DNA of 64,000 nucleotides from Arthrinium phaeospermum (Eukaryota > Ascomycota > Sordariomycetes > Amphisphaeriales > Apiosporaceae): NCBI GenBank assembly GCA_006503535.1, contig QYRS01000003.1, positions 4,278,001 to 4,342,000 on the forward strand, read 5' to 3'. Below the pieces are notes generated by a model that worked only from the letters and a program-made list of their open reading frames with translations, ran no database searches and was not told the origin of the DNA. The translations under genes and the position numbers were made by a program. Positions 21,926-34,100 of this stretch are shown piece after piece (the first letter of the stretch is position 1; the number at the start of each line of letters is the position of its first letter).

Positions 21926-23577
21926 TCAACCCGAAGAAGTGTGCTGAACCCGGACGTCTCGCTTCACATGAATCTTGCGGTCGCCGTCATCAGAGGACGG
22001 ACCTCCTGATTGGGGCTGGTGGATGCGTTCCGTACTCGAAGTGGCCTCACAGTCCACGATGGTGCGGTCGTGCGCCAGCCACGTGTCCATCTCGTGCGGG
22101 TGCCGGTACTTGTTCTTGGCATGTTTGCGGTCCTCCAACTCCGTGTGTCCCGCCGGCACCTGGCCGGACCCGCCGCCGCCGTCAGCAGCACCTGCCCTCC
22201 GGCCTTTCCCGCTCGACCCGAAGTATGACCCGTAGCTGCTCCCGCTGGGTCGCCAGAAGGAGGACCGGAACACGGCGACGAAGATCGGGGCGTTGACGAC
22301 GAAGCAGGAGACGAGGCATTCGCGGCACGCCCAAAAGGCGGGGGCGGCACCGACCTTCTGTGGTAGATAGGTGTATGGGTCAGTCCAGGGTGGCTGGGTC
22401 GGTCCCTATACAAAAGGAGAACGACTTGGGGTTGTCAGGGAGGTTTGATCGAAGAAGACTTACTCCTGTCATGGAGAAGTAGACTCGCATGATTGCCGCG
22501 ATCATGGTGAAGACGCTGGCGCACAGAATCACAGCTATGCCGATCTTCTTGGCCCAATGCATCCGGGCGTGGCGGAGGAGCTGGTTGCGTTCGCCGAGGT
22601 CAGCAAATGCCGACACGACAGTCGAGAAACATCAATGCAGGGATGCGCAACATTTATCATGGGGAATGGGGAAATTGCGTACCGGAATTGGAATCGCTGC
22701 AATGCCGAGATCTGTCAAACAGTTCATGACCAAAACAGCCATGTAGAGCCCGGTGGTGTCGGGATGACACCGTGCTGGAGACTGGTGAGTATTTTGCCGT
22801 TGGGATAGGGTGCAGGGTTATGCTTACTCCCCGGATCGGGATAGATCTGCCAGTAGTTGTGAAAGGGTATGCAGTAGGTTGTGACGATGACGACGATAAT
22901 CAAGTAGCAAGTGATGACGATAGCCATCATGGGCTTGACCAAGCGCTCGACCCAGAGACCACGAGTCAAGCGCTTCAGGAGGAACAGGATGCACAGCTTT
23001 TCCGTCCACTAAATAGGCCAAGAGGGGTAAGCATTGAATACCTCTACGGTGAGAAGTCTAACCACTCACGACAAAGCCTGGGTAGGTGAACCACCCAACC
23101 AGAAACCACTTGGAGCCGACTGCCAATGCCTCGGCTACCTCTGGGGTCTCGGTGACAATCTGAAGTCTCGCAGCTTCATTCGGGGGTACTCTATCGTCTC
23201 GATTAGGTTGAACTACTTCGTGAAAGATGGCATGCCACCGAAGGTGTCAGGAGCTGGTGGTCTTACCTATTGTGGCCGTTTTCAGCTACACCCTGTGCTG
23301 CGAAAGACATGATCGTGATAATCACCTATCAAAGAACGCCAATGTGTGAGTATACCTGACATAGCGAACGATGACGACGAAAAGAAAGGTTGGGAGGCAT
23401 CGTGACTGAAGGACTCTATTGACGTACAAAAGCCAAAACAGACAAGTAATCGTCGCCATCAAGGCGACGGAACCCCTGCACGCGGATGCGAACGGCAAGT
23501 CTGGAGCAGAGGATAAGTGTAATGGCACCATACTCGGCCCACTGCTCGATGACAAACGATTTGATTTCGGGATCCAT
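21926..23577 (-). CDS. Fungal rhodopsin-fold (PTH11/SAT4-like) integral membrane protein
   Basis: Predicted exons in transcript order: 23577-23428, 23325-23267, 23190-23070, 23008-22828, 22774-22683, 22580-22464 and 22357-21926, giving 383 residues. The start reads MDPEIKSFVIEQWAEYG, then GFRRLDGDDYLSVLAF, the hallmark opening of the fungal Rhodopsin/SAT4-type family. Later TM segments include IVITCYLIIVVIVTTYC and IGIAVILCASVFTMIAAIM, with VMNCLTDLGIAAIPIP between them. The C-terminal tail of about 110 residues is hydrophilic, Gly/Ser-rich then charged, and probably cytosolic. Related proteins include PTH11-class putative G-protein-coupled receptors, but most members are uncharacterised. A second, divergent member lies at 50167-51471. 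Confidence 0.82.
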
Positions 23578-25015
23578 GGTCGCCGTAGGCAAAGCCCTCA
23601 CGTTAGCAAAGATAGAATGCAGGTGGGAACGCCCGAGAAGTGCGAACAGTTCCGCACGGGAGCTTATATGGTCCCCCAATCGCCCATTCGACGGCTTCTT
23701 AACAACACCATGCATCTCCGTGGTTGCTCCCTTGATGAACCGACTGGCCGGTAAATGACAGAGTGTGCAGTTTGCTTCGAGACAGGAACCCTGGGTGATC
23801 AACATTTCATCTTTGGCATTGACGAGACTGCAAAACAGAACGCAAAGGCTACCAATCGCACACACCGCATTTCTATATATCACATTTGAGACAAAATAGA
23901 ACCATGTCGCGTTGTCCAGGTCCAAAGACCTCAAGACTGCCTATACCACAGATGCTTGCTCGTTGCCTGTTGATATCTGGGGGCTGGGCTGATTGCTGCT
24001 TGCAGCTGCTGAGAGTCTTTACCAGGTAAAGGCATCGAGTGACCTAATAAGATTGAGAATGTCAACAGATTAGTATTTAGGGGTGTGATATGTCATAATC
24101 CAGCAAGAGGCAAGGGCCTGGATTTCCTCGAGGTCACACCAGGGATAAGCCATGGGCGGGGTTTCCAGCGCACATCGCTTGAGCGGCTGCAGGCTGTAGG
24201 CACATTGTCCAGACGCACTGTCAGCTTGGACCGGTCGCGACGAATGCCCAGAGAAGGAGAACCAGGATTATTCAATTAGATGTGGATGCCAACGGGTTTG
24301 GATAGCCGTCTATTTCGGCCACGCTCGTATTCCAAACCCCATGATCCCTTCCAACAGAAACGCCAATACCGAAGCGAGCTAGCCACCCTGCTACTGCACC
24401 GTTGGCAGCGAGCCGACAGCCGACTCCGCACCTAGGGCACCCGGGACTTCAAAGTTCAAACCCCTGTCAACTTTACAGCGGGGGTACGGAGTACTCGGTA
24501 CAGCCGCAGCGTTTCTGAACTTGGCAGCTTGTTGCCCTCCATGCGGAGGCTCGGATGCTTAAGAGACAGCACCCGCTAAATGGCAATGAGGCTTGCGCTA
24601 GAGGAATTGTGTTGGGCCTGACGTGACTTGTCATCCAGCAAAATTGTCAATTGGGCGCATGTCGCCCAGTAGGAAGAAACCCTTGGTGTAGGGAAACGCG
24701 AGAGTCGTCGGTAATGCCTGTGGTCGCGCCGTTGGATAACCTGGAACGACGTGGGTTCATGCAAGGGATAGGGGACCGTTGGGGAGCAAACATGTGACCG
24801 AATGAGGCAAAGACGTGACAATGTAACACAGCAGCGGTGAAAGCTACCTCGAGCATGGCGAAGTTCCGGGGAAGGACAGAGGCGGGGTTTTAGTCTTGTG
24901 GTGGTTTCCTGATATATGCCATGCTGCGCTCTTGTTGGGGGAGGCCCGGACGCGTCCAGACCTCCCTTGCACATCTACCTACGGAGACGCGATATCATCT
25001 CTGCTCTCAGCAAAC
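23578..25015. other. Divergent intergenic region
   Basis: About 1.4 kb between the start of the rhodopsin-fold gene (-) and the SDR gene (+). No frame with family resemblance. Presumably contains both promoters. Confidence 0.55.
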
Positions 25016-26016
25016 ATGGCGAAGCTTCTCAGTGGAACAGCCTTCATCACAGGCGCTGCTTCAGGTGAGCGATGCAGCCCTCGAGATCTTCCTCTTTCCC
25101 CTCGTCCCGATCCAACTTGTCACTGACCACGTTTCCACCCCCATCAGGTATTGGCTACCACGCAGCCCAGTCTTTCGCCAAATATGGCATGAACAACCTA
25201 GCCCTCGCCGACATCGACCAATCCGCCCTGGCCGAGTCGGCAAAAGCGCTGCGGGCGCAGCACCCAAACCTCCAGATCCTCGAGCTCCTGATGGACGTCC
25301 GCAAGACGGACGAAGTGCAGGCCGGCTTCGCCGCCCTCGTCGCCCGGTTCGGCCGCCTCGACGTGTCCGTCCACAACGCCGGCGTCCGCGGCCCGACGAG
25401 CGCGACGGACGCGACGGACGAGGCCGCGTGGGCCGACGTCGTCGAGGTCAACCTGGCGGGCGTCTGGCGGTGCCAGCGCGAGGCGCTCCGCGTCATGGTC
25501 GGACAGGAGGACCGCGGGCCCCGCGAGGGGCGGGGGCGCATCATTAATACTTCGTCCATGTTTGGGCTGTTTGCGCCGCCGCGGGGGCTCGCGCACACGC
25601 CGTACGCGGCGGCCAAGCATGGCGTCGTGGGCTTGACCAAGGCGGATGCGGTCATCTACGGCAGGCAGGGGATACGGATCAATGCAATTTGCCCCGGGTA
25701 TGCTACGACTTTCCTAGTCATCCAGAACGCTCTCTTCTCTCTTTTTACTGGGGTCCGCATTGCAATGTTTCGCCTTGCATGGTATGGCGAGTTTTGCTGA
25801 CTTTGATTCCCCAGATGGACGGCGACCCCACTTCTCCAGCAGGTCATCGATGACCCAGACCAGCCTTTACTGAGCCAGGAGATTGAGCGCGGGGCGGTGC
25901 CGCGCGCCGCTCAGGTCGATGAGATCGCCGATGCCATGGTGTTCCTGGCTTCGCCTCTGAGCAGTTTCATGCAGGGCGCGTCGTTGGTTGTGGATGGTGG
26001 TTTTACGCTGACGTGA
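25016..26016 (+). CDS. Short-chain dehydrogenase/reductase (classical SDR)
   Basis: Predicted exons 25016-25064, 25148-25697 and 25815-26016 give 266 residues, a normal classical SDR length. TGAASGIG near the start is the NAD(P)-binding motif and is split by the first intron. NAG (93-95), Ser153 in INTSS, and YAAAK with Y169 and K173 form the catalytic set. FLASPLSSFMQG followed by LVVDGG near the end is the standard C-terminal block. An acidic residue after the second strand (ALADID) favours NAD(H) over NADP(H). The second intron is 117 bases. The substrate is not predictable from sequence; it is most like fungal 3-oxoacyl-reductase/quinone-reductase type SDRs. Confidence 0.88.
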
Positions 26017-26525
26017 TTGCGGGAAAGCGTGGGGGTGTACAAGTCAATTTGCAGGGGGGGTGTTTGGCTCACTGTAGCAGCTGTGGGTGCTGTAGCTAAA
26101 GGCACTGGGCACTTAGGGGACACTTACTGGCATGTCCCTCATAAGCCTCACAGTTTAATGCGATTCAACGTACATCTAGAGAAATGAACCCGAACAGCAT
26201 GAGAACAAGATCCGTCCGTGACTCGATAGTCTTTCGTATGCTGTGCTCTCTTAGCTCAACTTGCTGCTAGATGCTAGCCAAATATTGTCGATCGATTAGA
26301 CTCCTGTCAGCGACAGTAGTTCCCGCGATGGGTCGTGGTCGTGGGGCGCGGGGCAGTCAATGATTGACAGCGGGATCTTGGGGTCTTAGGAACCAACAGC
26401 ACCTCCTTGATCCTCTCTTGTTGAAGTGGGGGCGGCTGCAGGCTTGATCCCTCCACTTCCAGAGGCTACCTATGTATTTATGTTCAACCTCACTACCATT
26501 CTCTCCAAGGCATCACTTTCGGGTC
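26017..26525. other. Intergenic region
   Basis: About 0.5 kb between the SDR and F-box genes on the same strand. It ends with a leader containing an in-frame ATG at 26472, which is an alternative F-box start. Nothing else is seen. Confidence 0.55.
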
Positions 26526-28111
26526 ATGCGTTTCGGGGAAAAAATCAAGAAAAACAAAAGACCAGGTGCTGCGGCTATGGCTCACTCATGTATGAATGGA
26601 GGCCCTCCAGCCGACATCTTGTCTCTGATTTGCGACCAACTTGTCGGCGATAACCAGGCCTTAACCCGCCTCGGGCGCGTCTCCCGGTCCTGGCGCATCT
26701 TCTCTCTCCCTTTTCTGCTCAAGCATGTCGACCTCAGCTGCCACAACAACGGTCGGATTCCAAAGGATGAGATCGTGGAGGACACTTCCCCATCGGTACC
26801 CGACTGCCCCCCGGAGAATCGGGTCGTCATGGCCGACTTTTCCGACGAGTACCGCCCTCGCAATCTGGTCCCGCGACAACGTGCGTTTCTCCGTCTCATG
26901 ACTGAGCGCCCGGAGCTGGCCCTTCATGTAAAAGCGCTGACTTGGACTCTCATTTGGCGAGACTTTGGCGAAGAAAACCTCCTCGAGATCGACAGGTGCA
27001 CCTGGGAGGTGCTCGGGCGTATGCAGAATGTCGTCTCCTTGGACCTCGCATCGCTGCACCAGATCGGCGACGAGCCGTACATCCGCCAAAGTCCCGCCAA
27101 GCTCTTCCCCGCCGTGAGGGAACTCCGCCTCGTCGGCTGTATGCACCGCGGTCTGGTCCAAGCCATCATCACCTCCCTAAACCCACCAGACTGCGCCGCG
27201 TGGCGCTCGACTATCTCCAAGACGAAGGCGCCATGCCTTCCTCTGCCCTGCGCTGCCCCCACGGCCAGCCCACGCCCATGCCAGAGGACTGGGTAGTAGC
27301 CCACCGCGATGAAACAATCTATGGGGCCCATCACAGTCACTTGGGCATCCCCCAGGAACTCTGTGAACGGCAAGACGAGGGCGACGCGGCTATCCTCCCG
27401 GGACACATGTGGTTCCCTCTGCGGGTACTGCGTAAAATGCCCTTGGCTTCGCTGACGGAGATTCGCATCGCGCTTTGCCCCTTCAGCACGCGTACTGATG
27501 AGCGTAGCGACTACGAGGTATTCCTCAACACGTCAGAGTTGATTCGAAGGTGGGTTGCGCATGCGGATTAACGCGTTCCCCGACCCTTTCCGTTTGAGTG
27601 ACCACAACATACTTACCTAAGTACCTATACTGACCTAAATATTAGCGTGAAAGACACAGTCGAAGTCATAGTCATCAGCCTGGGAGAGGACCCCCGCCTC
27701 CAACCCGTTCTTTACTACGAACGGTCCCATTTGCATTATTCCACGGCTGAACTGCAATTGAGACGAGAGGCCCAGGCCAGAAGGATCCGGGCCCGGCGCT
27801 ACCCGCTGGCCCGGGACTTCTTCAACCGCTTGTCTCTTGTACTGAACTCGGAGAGGTTACCCCGTCTGACACGCGTCGAACTGCGAGGCTTCGAGATCCT
27901 CGAACTCGATCGCGGTCGTCCACACATGGCACGCATCCCGGACTTTGAGGCGACGCGGGATTCCTTGCGTGCGTGCCTCTTTGTGGACAAAGACCTGACG
28001 AAAGCCCCGAATCTGGACTATCCGATGGCAATCACGGGCTATGCTTACTCTCTGCCAGACATGGACGAAGCTAGGGTCGACAAATTGAGGACGATTGTGA
28101 GGGGGAGTTAG
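26526..28111 (+). pseudogene. F-box protein with LRR-like repeats, frame broken
   Basis: The N terminus contains an F-box (PPADILSLICDQLV, then LTRLGRVSRSWR), which would bind SKP1 in an SCF ubiquitin ligase. Leucine-rich, LRR-like stretches follow (VVSLDLASLHQIGD, VRELRLVGCM), the usual substrate-binding part. The upstream frame runs to about 27180; the sensible continuation (TRLRRVALDYLQDEG) is in the next frame, as if one C were missing in the CCC run at 27182-27185. No donor/acceptor pair of the right phase bridges the shift. Downstream, the exon ends at 27549 and a second exon runs from 27646 to 28111. Start candidates are 26472, 26526 and 26577; 26577 has the best initiation context. 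Real inactivation or a base-call error are both possible. Confidence 0.65.
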
Positions 28112-28752
28112 TTGGACCATGTTTCCCCGGCCAGTTTCTACTATCGCTTCTTTAAAGATGCGTGTCTCTATCATGTAGTTCGTCATGTGCGTGGTTATTA
28201 GTGCGAGAAATTTGCATTCAGGTAATACTCTGATCCGCGTTTGCAGTTCAAGTACTAGAGGGGAGATGACCCCAAATCGGTTGCTACAAGGTCAATAATT
28301 GGCGAGATAGTCTTTGGCCTCATTCGCTCATCCACATGCCACCTGATCAGGAGTTACAACAGGCCAGCCAAATTTGGATCATCTCCATATACCCATCGCA
28401 AACTTCTGCCATTCACTGCTTAGCATACATCATCTTGCAGGAGCACATGCTCCCGTCCAAACTGCATCGACCCACCGACACGACGTTCGTTGCAACCCAA
28501 GACTGCCGGGGATGAGTCAGCGCACTGCATGATGCAGGAAATCCGGGGAATATATTGCGCACTTACAAATACATCAAAAATGTTTGGTATGGGTGAAATC
28601 AAGATTTTATTAAAAGAACCAGAATGCTCTCGGTCCCGGGCAATTTGCATTGATCCTATCTTTTCAATATAGTTCGTCTGAAATATTGCTCCAACGCTGT
28701 ACGTTGAGGAACATACCAACAAATCGGATCAGCTTTATCTAAGTCTAGCTCG
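28112..28752. other. Intergenic region
   Basis: About 640 bases between the F-box gene and the second P450 on the same strand. Locally AT-rich from 28550 to 28700. No gene found. Confidence 0.55.
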
Positions 28753-30540
28753 ATGGCGCAGCGCATTCTCGACGCTATTGTACCGACCTCGGAGGTCGGG
28801 CTCGGGTCCGTCGTGGGATTCGCCTGGTGTCTCGTCATCGGCGGGGTCGCGGCGGTGGCGTGGCGCATCGTCTACAGCTTGTACTTCCACCCCCTCAGAG
28901 GCTTCCCGGGGCCGTGGTACACAGCTTGCACATCGTTGCCGCTAGGCATAGCCGGGTTATCTCGCTCAGAGCCTGGATGGATCTGCAGTCTCGTTGAGAA
29001 GTATAGTAGTAAGTGACAACGAGGACATCCCATCCTTCCCACTTTCTTCTCCATTTCTCAAAAAAGAGAGAGAAAATGAGACCGGCTTGATAACAAACGC
29101 ATCGTCGTACAATGCAGAGGACGGATCCCCCATCCGCATCACGCCCGACCTGCTGCTCTTCCCCAAGGCCCGCCAGCTCCGCGACATCTACTGGGACGCC
29201 GCCTGCAACACCAAGGGCGGCATCTACCACCACAACGCCACCGGCCCCACCTCGCTCTTCACCACCATCGGCGGGGATGACCACCGCAAGCTGCGCAAGG
29301 CGCTCGGCGGTTCCTTCTGGTCTGTGAGCACCCTCAGGAAGGCGTGGGAGGCCAGGATCGACGACCTCATCGTGAACTGGGTCGCCAACCGGAAGAAGGC
29401 GTCCGAGATGGGAAGGCCGATGGTGCTGAGCAACAAGACTTCGTAAGCTACCTCATACATGACAGACTGAATGCTTTGTAGCCGGTGGCCTGCTAATATC
29501 ACCGATTGTGGTCTGGTGAGAGTAGTGAGTTCGCCGCCGACGTCATGACCACGGTCCTCTTCACCAAGGGCTGGGGCTTCGTCCAGAACGACCGGGACGA
29601 GCGCGGCATGCTGCAAGCCTGGCGCGACGGCGTCGGCCTCTTCGGCCTGGCCATCCGGTGGCGCTTCCTGCGCGACGTGATTCTAAACTCCAAGTTGAAG
29701 GACTACATACTGCCCAAGCTATCGGATGACAAGGGCAACGGCTGGCTCATGACGCAAGGGGCGCGCGAGATCTCGAACCGGCACAGCCAACTACAGAAGA
29801 GAAGTACGGAAAAGGGTGGGGAGGAGAACAGCTTGCCTCCGTTCAACGATGCGCTGCAGACGGCCATCGACGCCCGCGTCGACGACGAGCCGCTCAACGA
29901 CACGCAGAAGCTCGCGCACATGACCCTGCTCATCCAAGCCGGCGCCGACACCACAGGCACCGGGCTCGGCCTCACCCTGCGGCTGATCCTGCAGCACCCG
30001 AAGGTCCTGGCCAAGGTGCGCGAGGAGATGGCGGCCGCTGAGGCCAAGGGCGCCCTGAGCAGCCCCGTGGTGCAGTACGACGAGACCAAACGGCACCTGC
30101 CCTACCTGAGCGCCTGCATCCGCGAGAGCCTGCGCCTGGACCCGCCGATCCCCCAGCTCCTGTCGCGCCTCGTGCCGGCCGGGGGCAAGACCATCGACGG
30201 GGTCCCCGTCCCGGCCGGGGCGCAGGTGCTGAGCTACGCCGTCCTGGTGCAGCGGGACGCCGAGGCCTTCGGGCCCGAGCCCGTGGACGAGTTCCGGCCG
30301 GAGCGGTGGCTCGAGAGCGAGGAGCGCTCGGCGCGCATGGAGGCCAGCATGCTCACGTTCGGCATGGGGCCCCGGGTCTGCCTGGGCAAGGAGCTGGCGC
30401 TGATGGAGATGCATAAGCTCGTGCCCGAGGTGCTGCGGCGGTTCGACGTGGAGGTGCTCGAGGAGGGGCGGTACTGCGTTTGTGGGGGGCTGGCGTATCT
30501 GCGGCCGGGACTGCTTGTTAGGTTGACCCCGCAGGGGTAA
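28753..30540 (+). CDS. Cytochrome P450 (fungal benzoate-hydroxylase/pisatin-demethylase-like group)
   Basis: Predicted exons 28753-29008, 29118-29442 and 29523-30540 give 532 residues. A membrane anchor (VVGFAWCLVIGGVAAVAW) is followed by YFHPLRGFPGP, the Pro-rich hinge. The I-helix reads IQAGADTTGTG with the normal acid/Thr pair. ACIRESLRLDPP holds the ExxR motif. FGMGPRVCLGKELA carries the haem ligand C480. All P450 hallmarks are intact, unlike the P450 at 10679-12638. The domain between anchor and I-helix has the ITPDLLLF and FTTIGGDDHRKLRKAL blocks seen in the benzoate 4-monooxygenase/pisatin demethylase-like class. It is an endoplasmic-reticulum monooxygenase working with a P450 reductase. 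The substrate is unknown. Confidence 0.88.
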
Positions 30541-31143
30541 GGGATTCTGGTCATGAGGTGGGTGGTTGGGACTTTTTCTCACAAGCACTTGTCTCGATTC
30601 ATACTTGTTGGTCTGGCTTGCGTCAGATCATAGCCCTGTGGGATTAAGAGGGCAAGGACGGAGGCCAAGACAGAGCCCATTAGCGCCGGGTACTTCCAGA
30701 ATACAGCGTAGTTCTGACCACTACAGAGCTTCAGTCACGGGTAGAATACCGGAGACATGCTCCAATTCTTCTTGACCGGTCAAGACCTCTATCAGTGTAT
30801 TTACAGTAATCAATTGCTCACTCGGGCGCAGGGTTTGCATTGAAAGCCAGTGAGGCAACTCCGTTCTGTCCCGGTGTCTGCCTTGGTCGCCCTTATGCAT
30901 GACAGTTCATCAGGTGTGGTAGTACAGCCCAGCCATAAATTGAACACAGCCTTACTTGCATCTTCGCAGGAAAAAATCACAACCCGACAGTATCATGGTT
31001 TATGAATTATGCTTTAAAAAACACTGCTTCACCAGCTGTCGTTTTCACTTGTTCAATTTGCCAAGGGATTGTCGACAAGCATCGAATTGTCCTCTTCGCT
31101 GATCGAAACTAAAACTCCTTTCAAGTACCTCGCCCTTTGTCCC
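30541..31143. other. Intergenic region
   Basis: About 600 bases, AT-rich toward the right end. It precedes the large orphan gene on the same strand. The frame of that gene is open back to about 31069 without an ATG. Nothing else is seen. Confidence 0.55.
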
Positions 31144-34100
31144 ATGATGGCAGATCAAAGCAAACACAACACAGGATTCGGGCCGGGCCGCCATACACTT
31201 ATCACCACACTCTGCACTTTATTCGGAGATTTATGCCCGCCGACGCCAAATCTGCTGGAAGCTTACAAAAAGAGAACATCTGAGATCTCGCATGAGGTTG
31301 CTGTGAGACCTGATAACTTGTCTTCGGGCGAATTTTTGAGGTACACGGACGCCGAGAAGGATGCGGCATCTTCATGGATGGCTTCTTCGTCGTCCAAAAG
31401 TGCTGTACCAGTCCACTTGCTGGCCTGCATCATAGCGAGGCTATGGACGCAAGAAGAAGCGCGCGGGGTTTGGATGGAGATCATCTCAGAAAGACGACAA
31501 GGCATTGCATCCAAGCGAACGATAGGCAAGCCCTTCAGCAATTTTGTTACGGCCGCTGCTTATCAAGAAATCTCGGAAGAACAACTCATTTCCTTGGATG
31601 CTTCCGCCCGGATGTGGCTCGGAATTGCCGATCAGACGAAGCTAAGCCTTCATCAGCAATTCTTGCTGATTTTCAAAAGCTTTGGACTCTCAACAAAAGT
31701 CAGAAAAACTTCCTCTCTATATCACGACATGCGAGAGGTTTGGGTGTCTGCGCTTCAAACCATTGAAGGACTCGTCCAAGGAAAATCCCACTCAGTGACT
31801 GACGGGCCAGTATTCATGGCACTGACTGCATGGCACTTGTATCCTGACATAATTGTATCTGAACATCTTGGGTACGAAGAGATCAAGGTTGTGATGGTTG
31901 ACCCCTTGATTAACCCCGGGGGTACATTGATCATCAGATACATGAAGTAAGCGACGTCTGCCATTCCCCCATCTCTCACTAGAAAACGCGCGAGATCAAC
32001 TATGGGGATATAATCTATCACGTTTGTTAAAATTGTCCCATTTAGCAGTGCCTCTAGTTCCCACCACGAAGCTACTTCCCACTTCGACAAAACGCTCTCA
32101 CCATCATTCCCGACTAGCGATGGCTCGCAGCCCGCACTCTGTGCATCTACCGCAAGGGATGGTGCTATAGAACAGTCTAACATACGCATCGATCAAACGC
32201 AGACGCAACGGCCTGAAGTTCAGCGTGAACTCGGATATCGCAACGACGTACCGGCCGACAAAAAGCTATCTGTAGCGATACCACATCTCTTGCAGAATCT
32301 CAGATGAAGAATTATGTGATGAGACTCCTCAAAGACTTATGTCAGTCGTTATCTATCAATCCGGGAGACAAGGTAGGTGCTGACAAGGTTATACATCTAC
32401 TTCCACAACTACTGGTAGCACTGTCATCGGACATTGGTTACGCGGCGATATCCCAATTTCACATGGATATCATGCTCGCTATTCGCAGACTAAAATGGTA
32501 GGCTACTCGCTTTATTCATAACATTCCTTGATATTTTATTCGATTTGTGCGTCTGTCCTCGTTCTCTGACGGTTGCTAACTGGAATAGGCTCATCACGGA
32601 GGCCTTCATCAAGGACCTCCGATCTATATTAGAGGGCAAAGGGGCAGATGATTGCTCACAATATGACCCCATTTCCAAGGGCCTCGTTAGCAAGTGGATA
32701 TTAACTTCTGGTGTGACCCACGATGTCCCCCGAGCGGTCCTTTCCAAGGACACGATCAACAACGAAATAATCGACAACGAAGAAGATGGGACTCTGGCAG
32801 GCTTCTCTGAATATGAACCTTTCATTCACAACTCGCCCATCTACCGATGGTTTCTAACTCGATTAAATCGCGAACTGATGCTGTCTTGTCCTTCCCACAC
32901 CATGATGGGATACATGCGGCAGACGCTTCTAAAAGAGAGACCACCAGGTGGACCAGTGGACAGAAAGGTGGTGCCTAACAGTATCCGTATAGTATATGTG
33001 ATTGAGTGGGATGTCATCGCCTATATGGACAGCCAGAATTACAAGGCAACCGAGGCTGGTACTATCGGTAATGCCATCACTATTACCGGATCGCCTACTG
33101 ATGCACAATCTCTCAGCTGTGCACAGTACTTGAACCAGACTTGGCCTGTAACCGGCTTACGGATGATAAAGCTGATGGACATGTTAAGGAAAAGTCGATC
33201 TCGTAAAGCCCGGATATCCGGTGAGTGTCATCATCTAGTATCTCTGTCAGCGCACGGGAAGCCAAGTTAATCATCTCAAGCGAACATACCGAGCCCTATA
33301 TTTGCGACGGCCTCACTGCGTGATGGAAAGCTCAGAGTGAATTGTTTTGGATTGCCGGAGCATGTCGTTGAGATGGGTCAGCAGCTGGCATGGATGGGTG
33401 CCGCACTTCGTACCTCACAGAACGAGATTTCCGAGTGCACAACAGTGTTCTCGGCCTCGCGGTGTAACAATGCACCTATCATTGACTGCGACATAACATT
33501 TCAAACGACTCCAGTCGAGGGGGGTTCCACCACAGGAGGCCAGTGCTGGCACGACATGTTCCGTCGACCTGTGATCGTCAAAGGGTTTCCCATCCGACGA
33601 AAACAGGATGCAAACACCGGGATCGAAATGAACTTGGATGTCATGGCGGCGCTTCTAGACACCTCGCATGTCAACATATTTGACTCAAAGGTCTTTATCA
33701 AGGGCTTCTCCGCGATGCTGGTGCCCACGAAGCAAGCGGGTGGTTTCACATACTGGCACTTGCTCCACAAGTCATCACCCAAAGAACGGATTTCTTACCT
33801 TGACTGCGACATCCCTCATGCGAAATTAACTTTGAAAGATCTTGAGGGTTCACGTCACATTGTGGGTTGGTGTTCCGAAGCAACGTCTCTTATAGGCAGG
33901 TATTCGACTTCTTGTCACGGAGATATCCACCCACTGACCTCTGGACAGGTTCATCCAAAGCCTCAATCGAGGTAGAAAGGTCCCACCTCCCGTATACCCA
34001 CTCTAGCTGTTCTTTAGACAAGGTGGAGATTTCAGGAGGACAGATAATCACCGGCACAGCGTGCTTTTCGCTTGGAAACAGAGAAAAGCCTGTGCATATA

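Noticed and set aside
27114..27191. Intron (GTGAGG donor, CACCAG acceptor) to explain the F-box frame change
   Set aside because: The donor phase does not match the acceptor frame, and it would remove a good LRR-like segment.
10679..30540. Secondary-metabolite gene cluster (two P450s, MFS, flavin monooxygenase, SDR)
   Set aside because: No PKS, NRPS, terpene or other backbone enzyme and no cluster regulator; the genes are interrupted by unrelated F-box and membrane-protein genes.
33899..33976. GT-AG alternative for the intron in the 1291-residue gene (GTATTC donor, acceptor near 33976)
   Set aside because: It keeps frame but deletes the IEVERS block and ignores the well-placed branch site before GGACAG; the GC-AG option is smoother.
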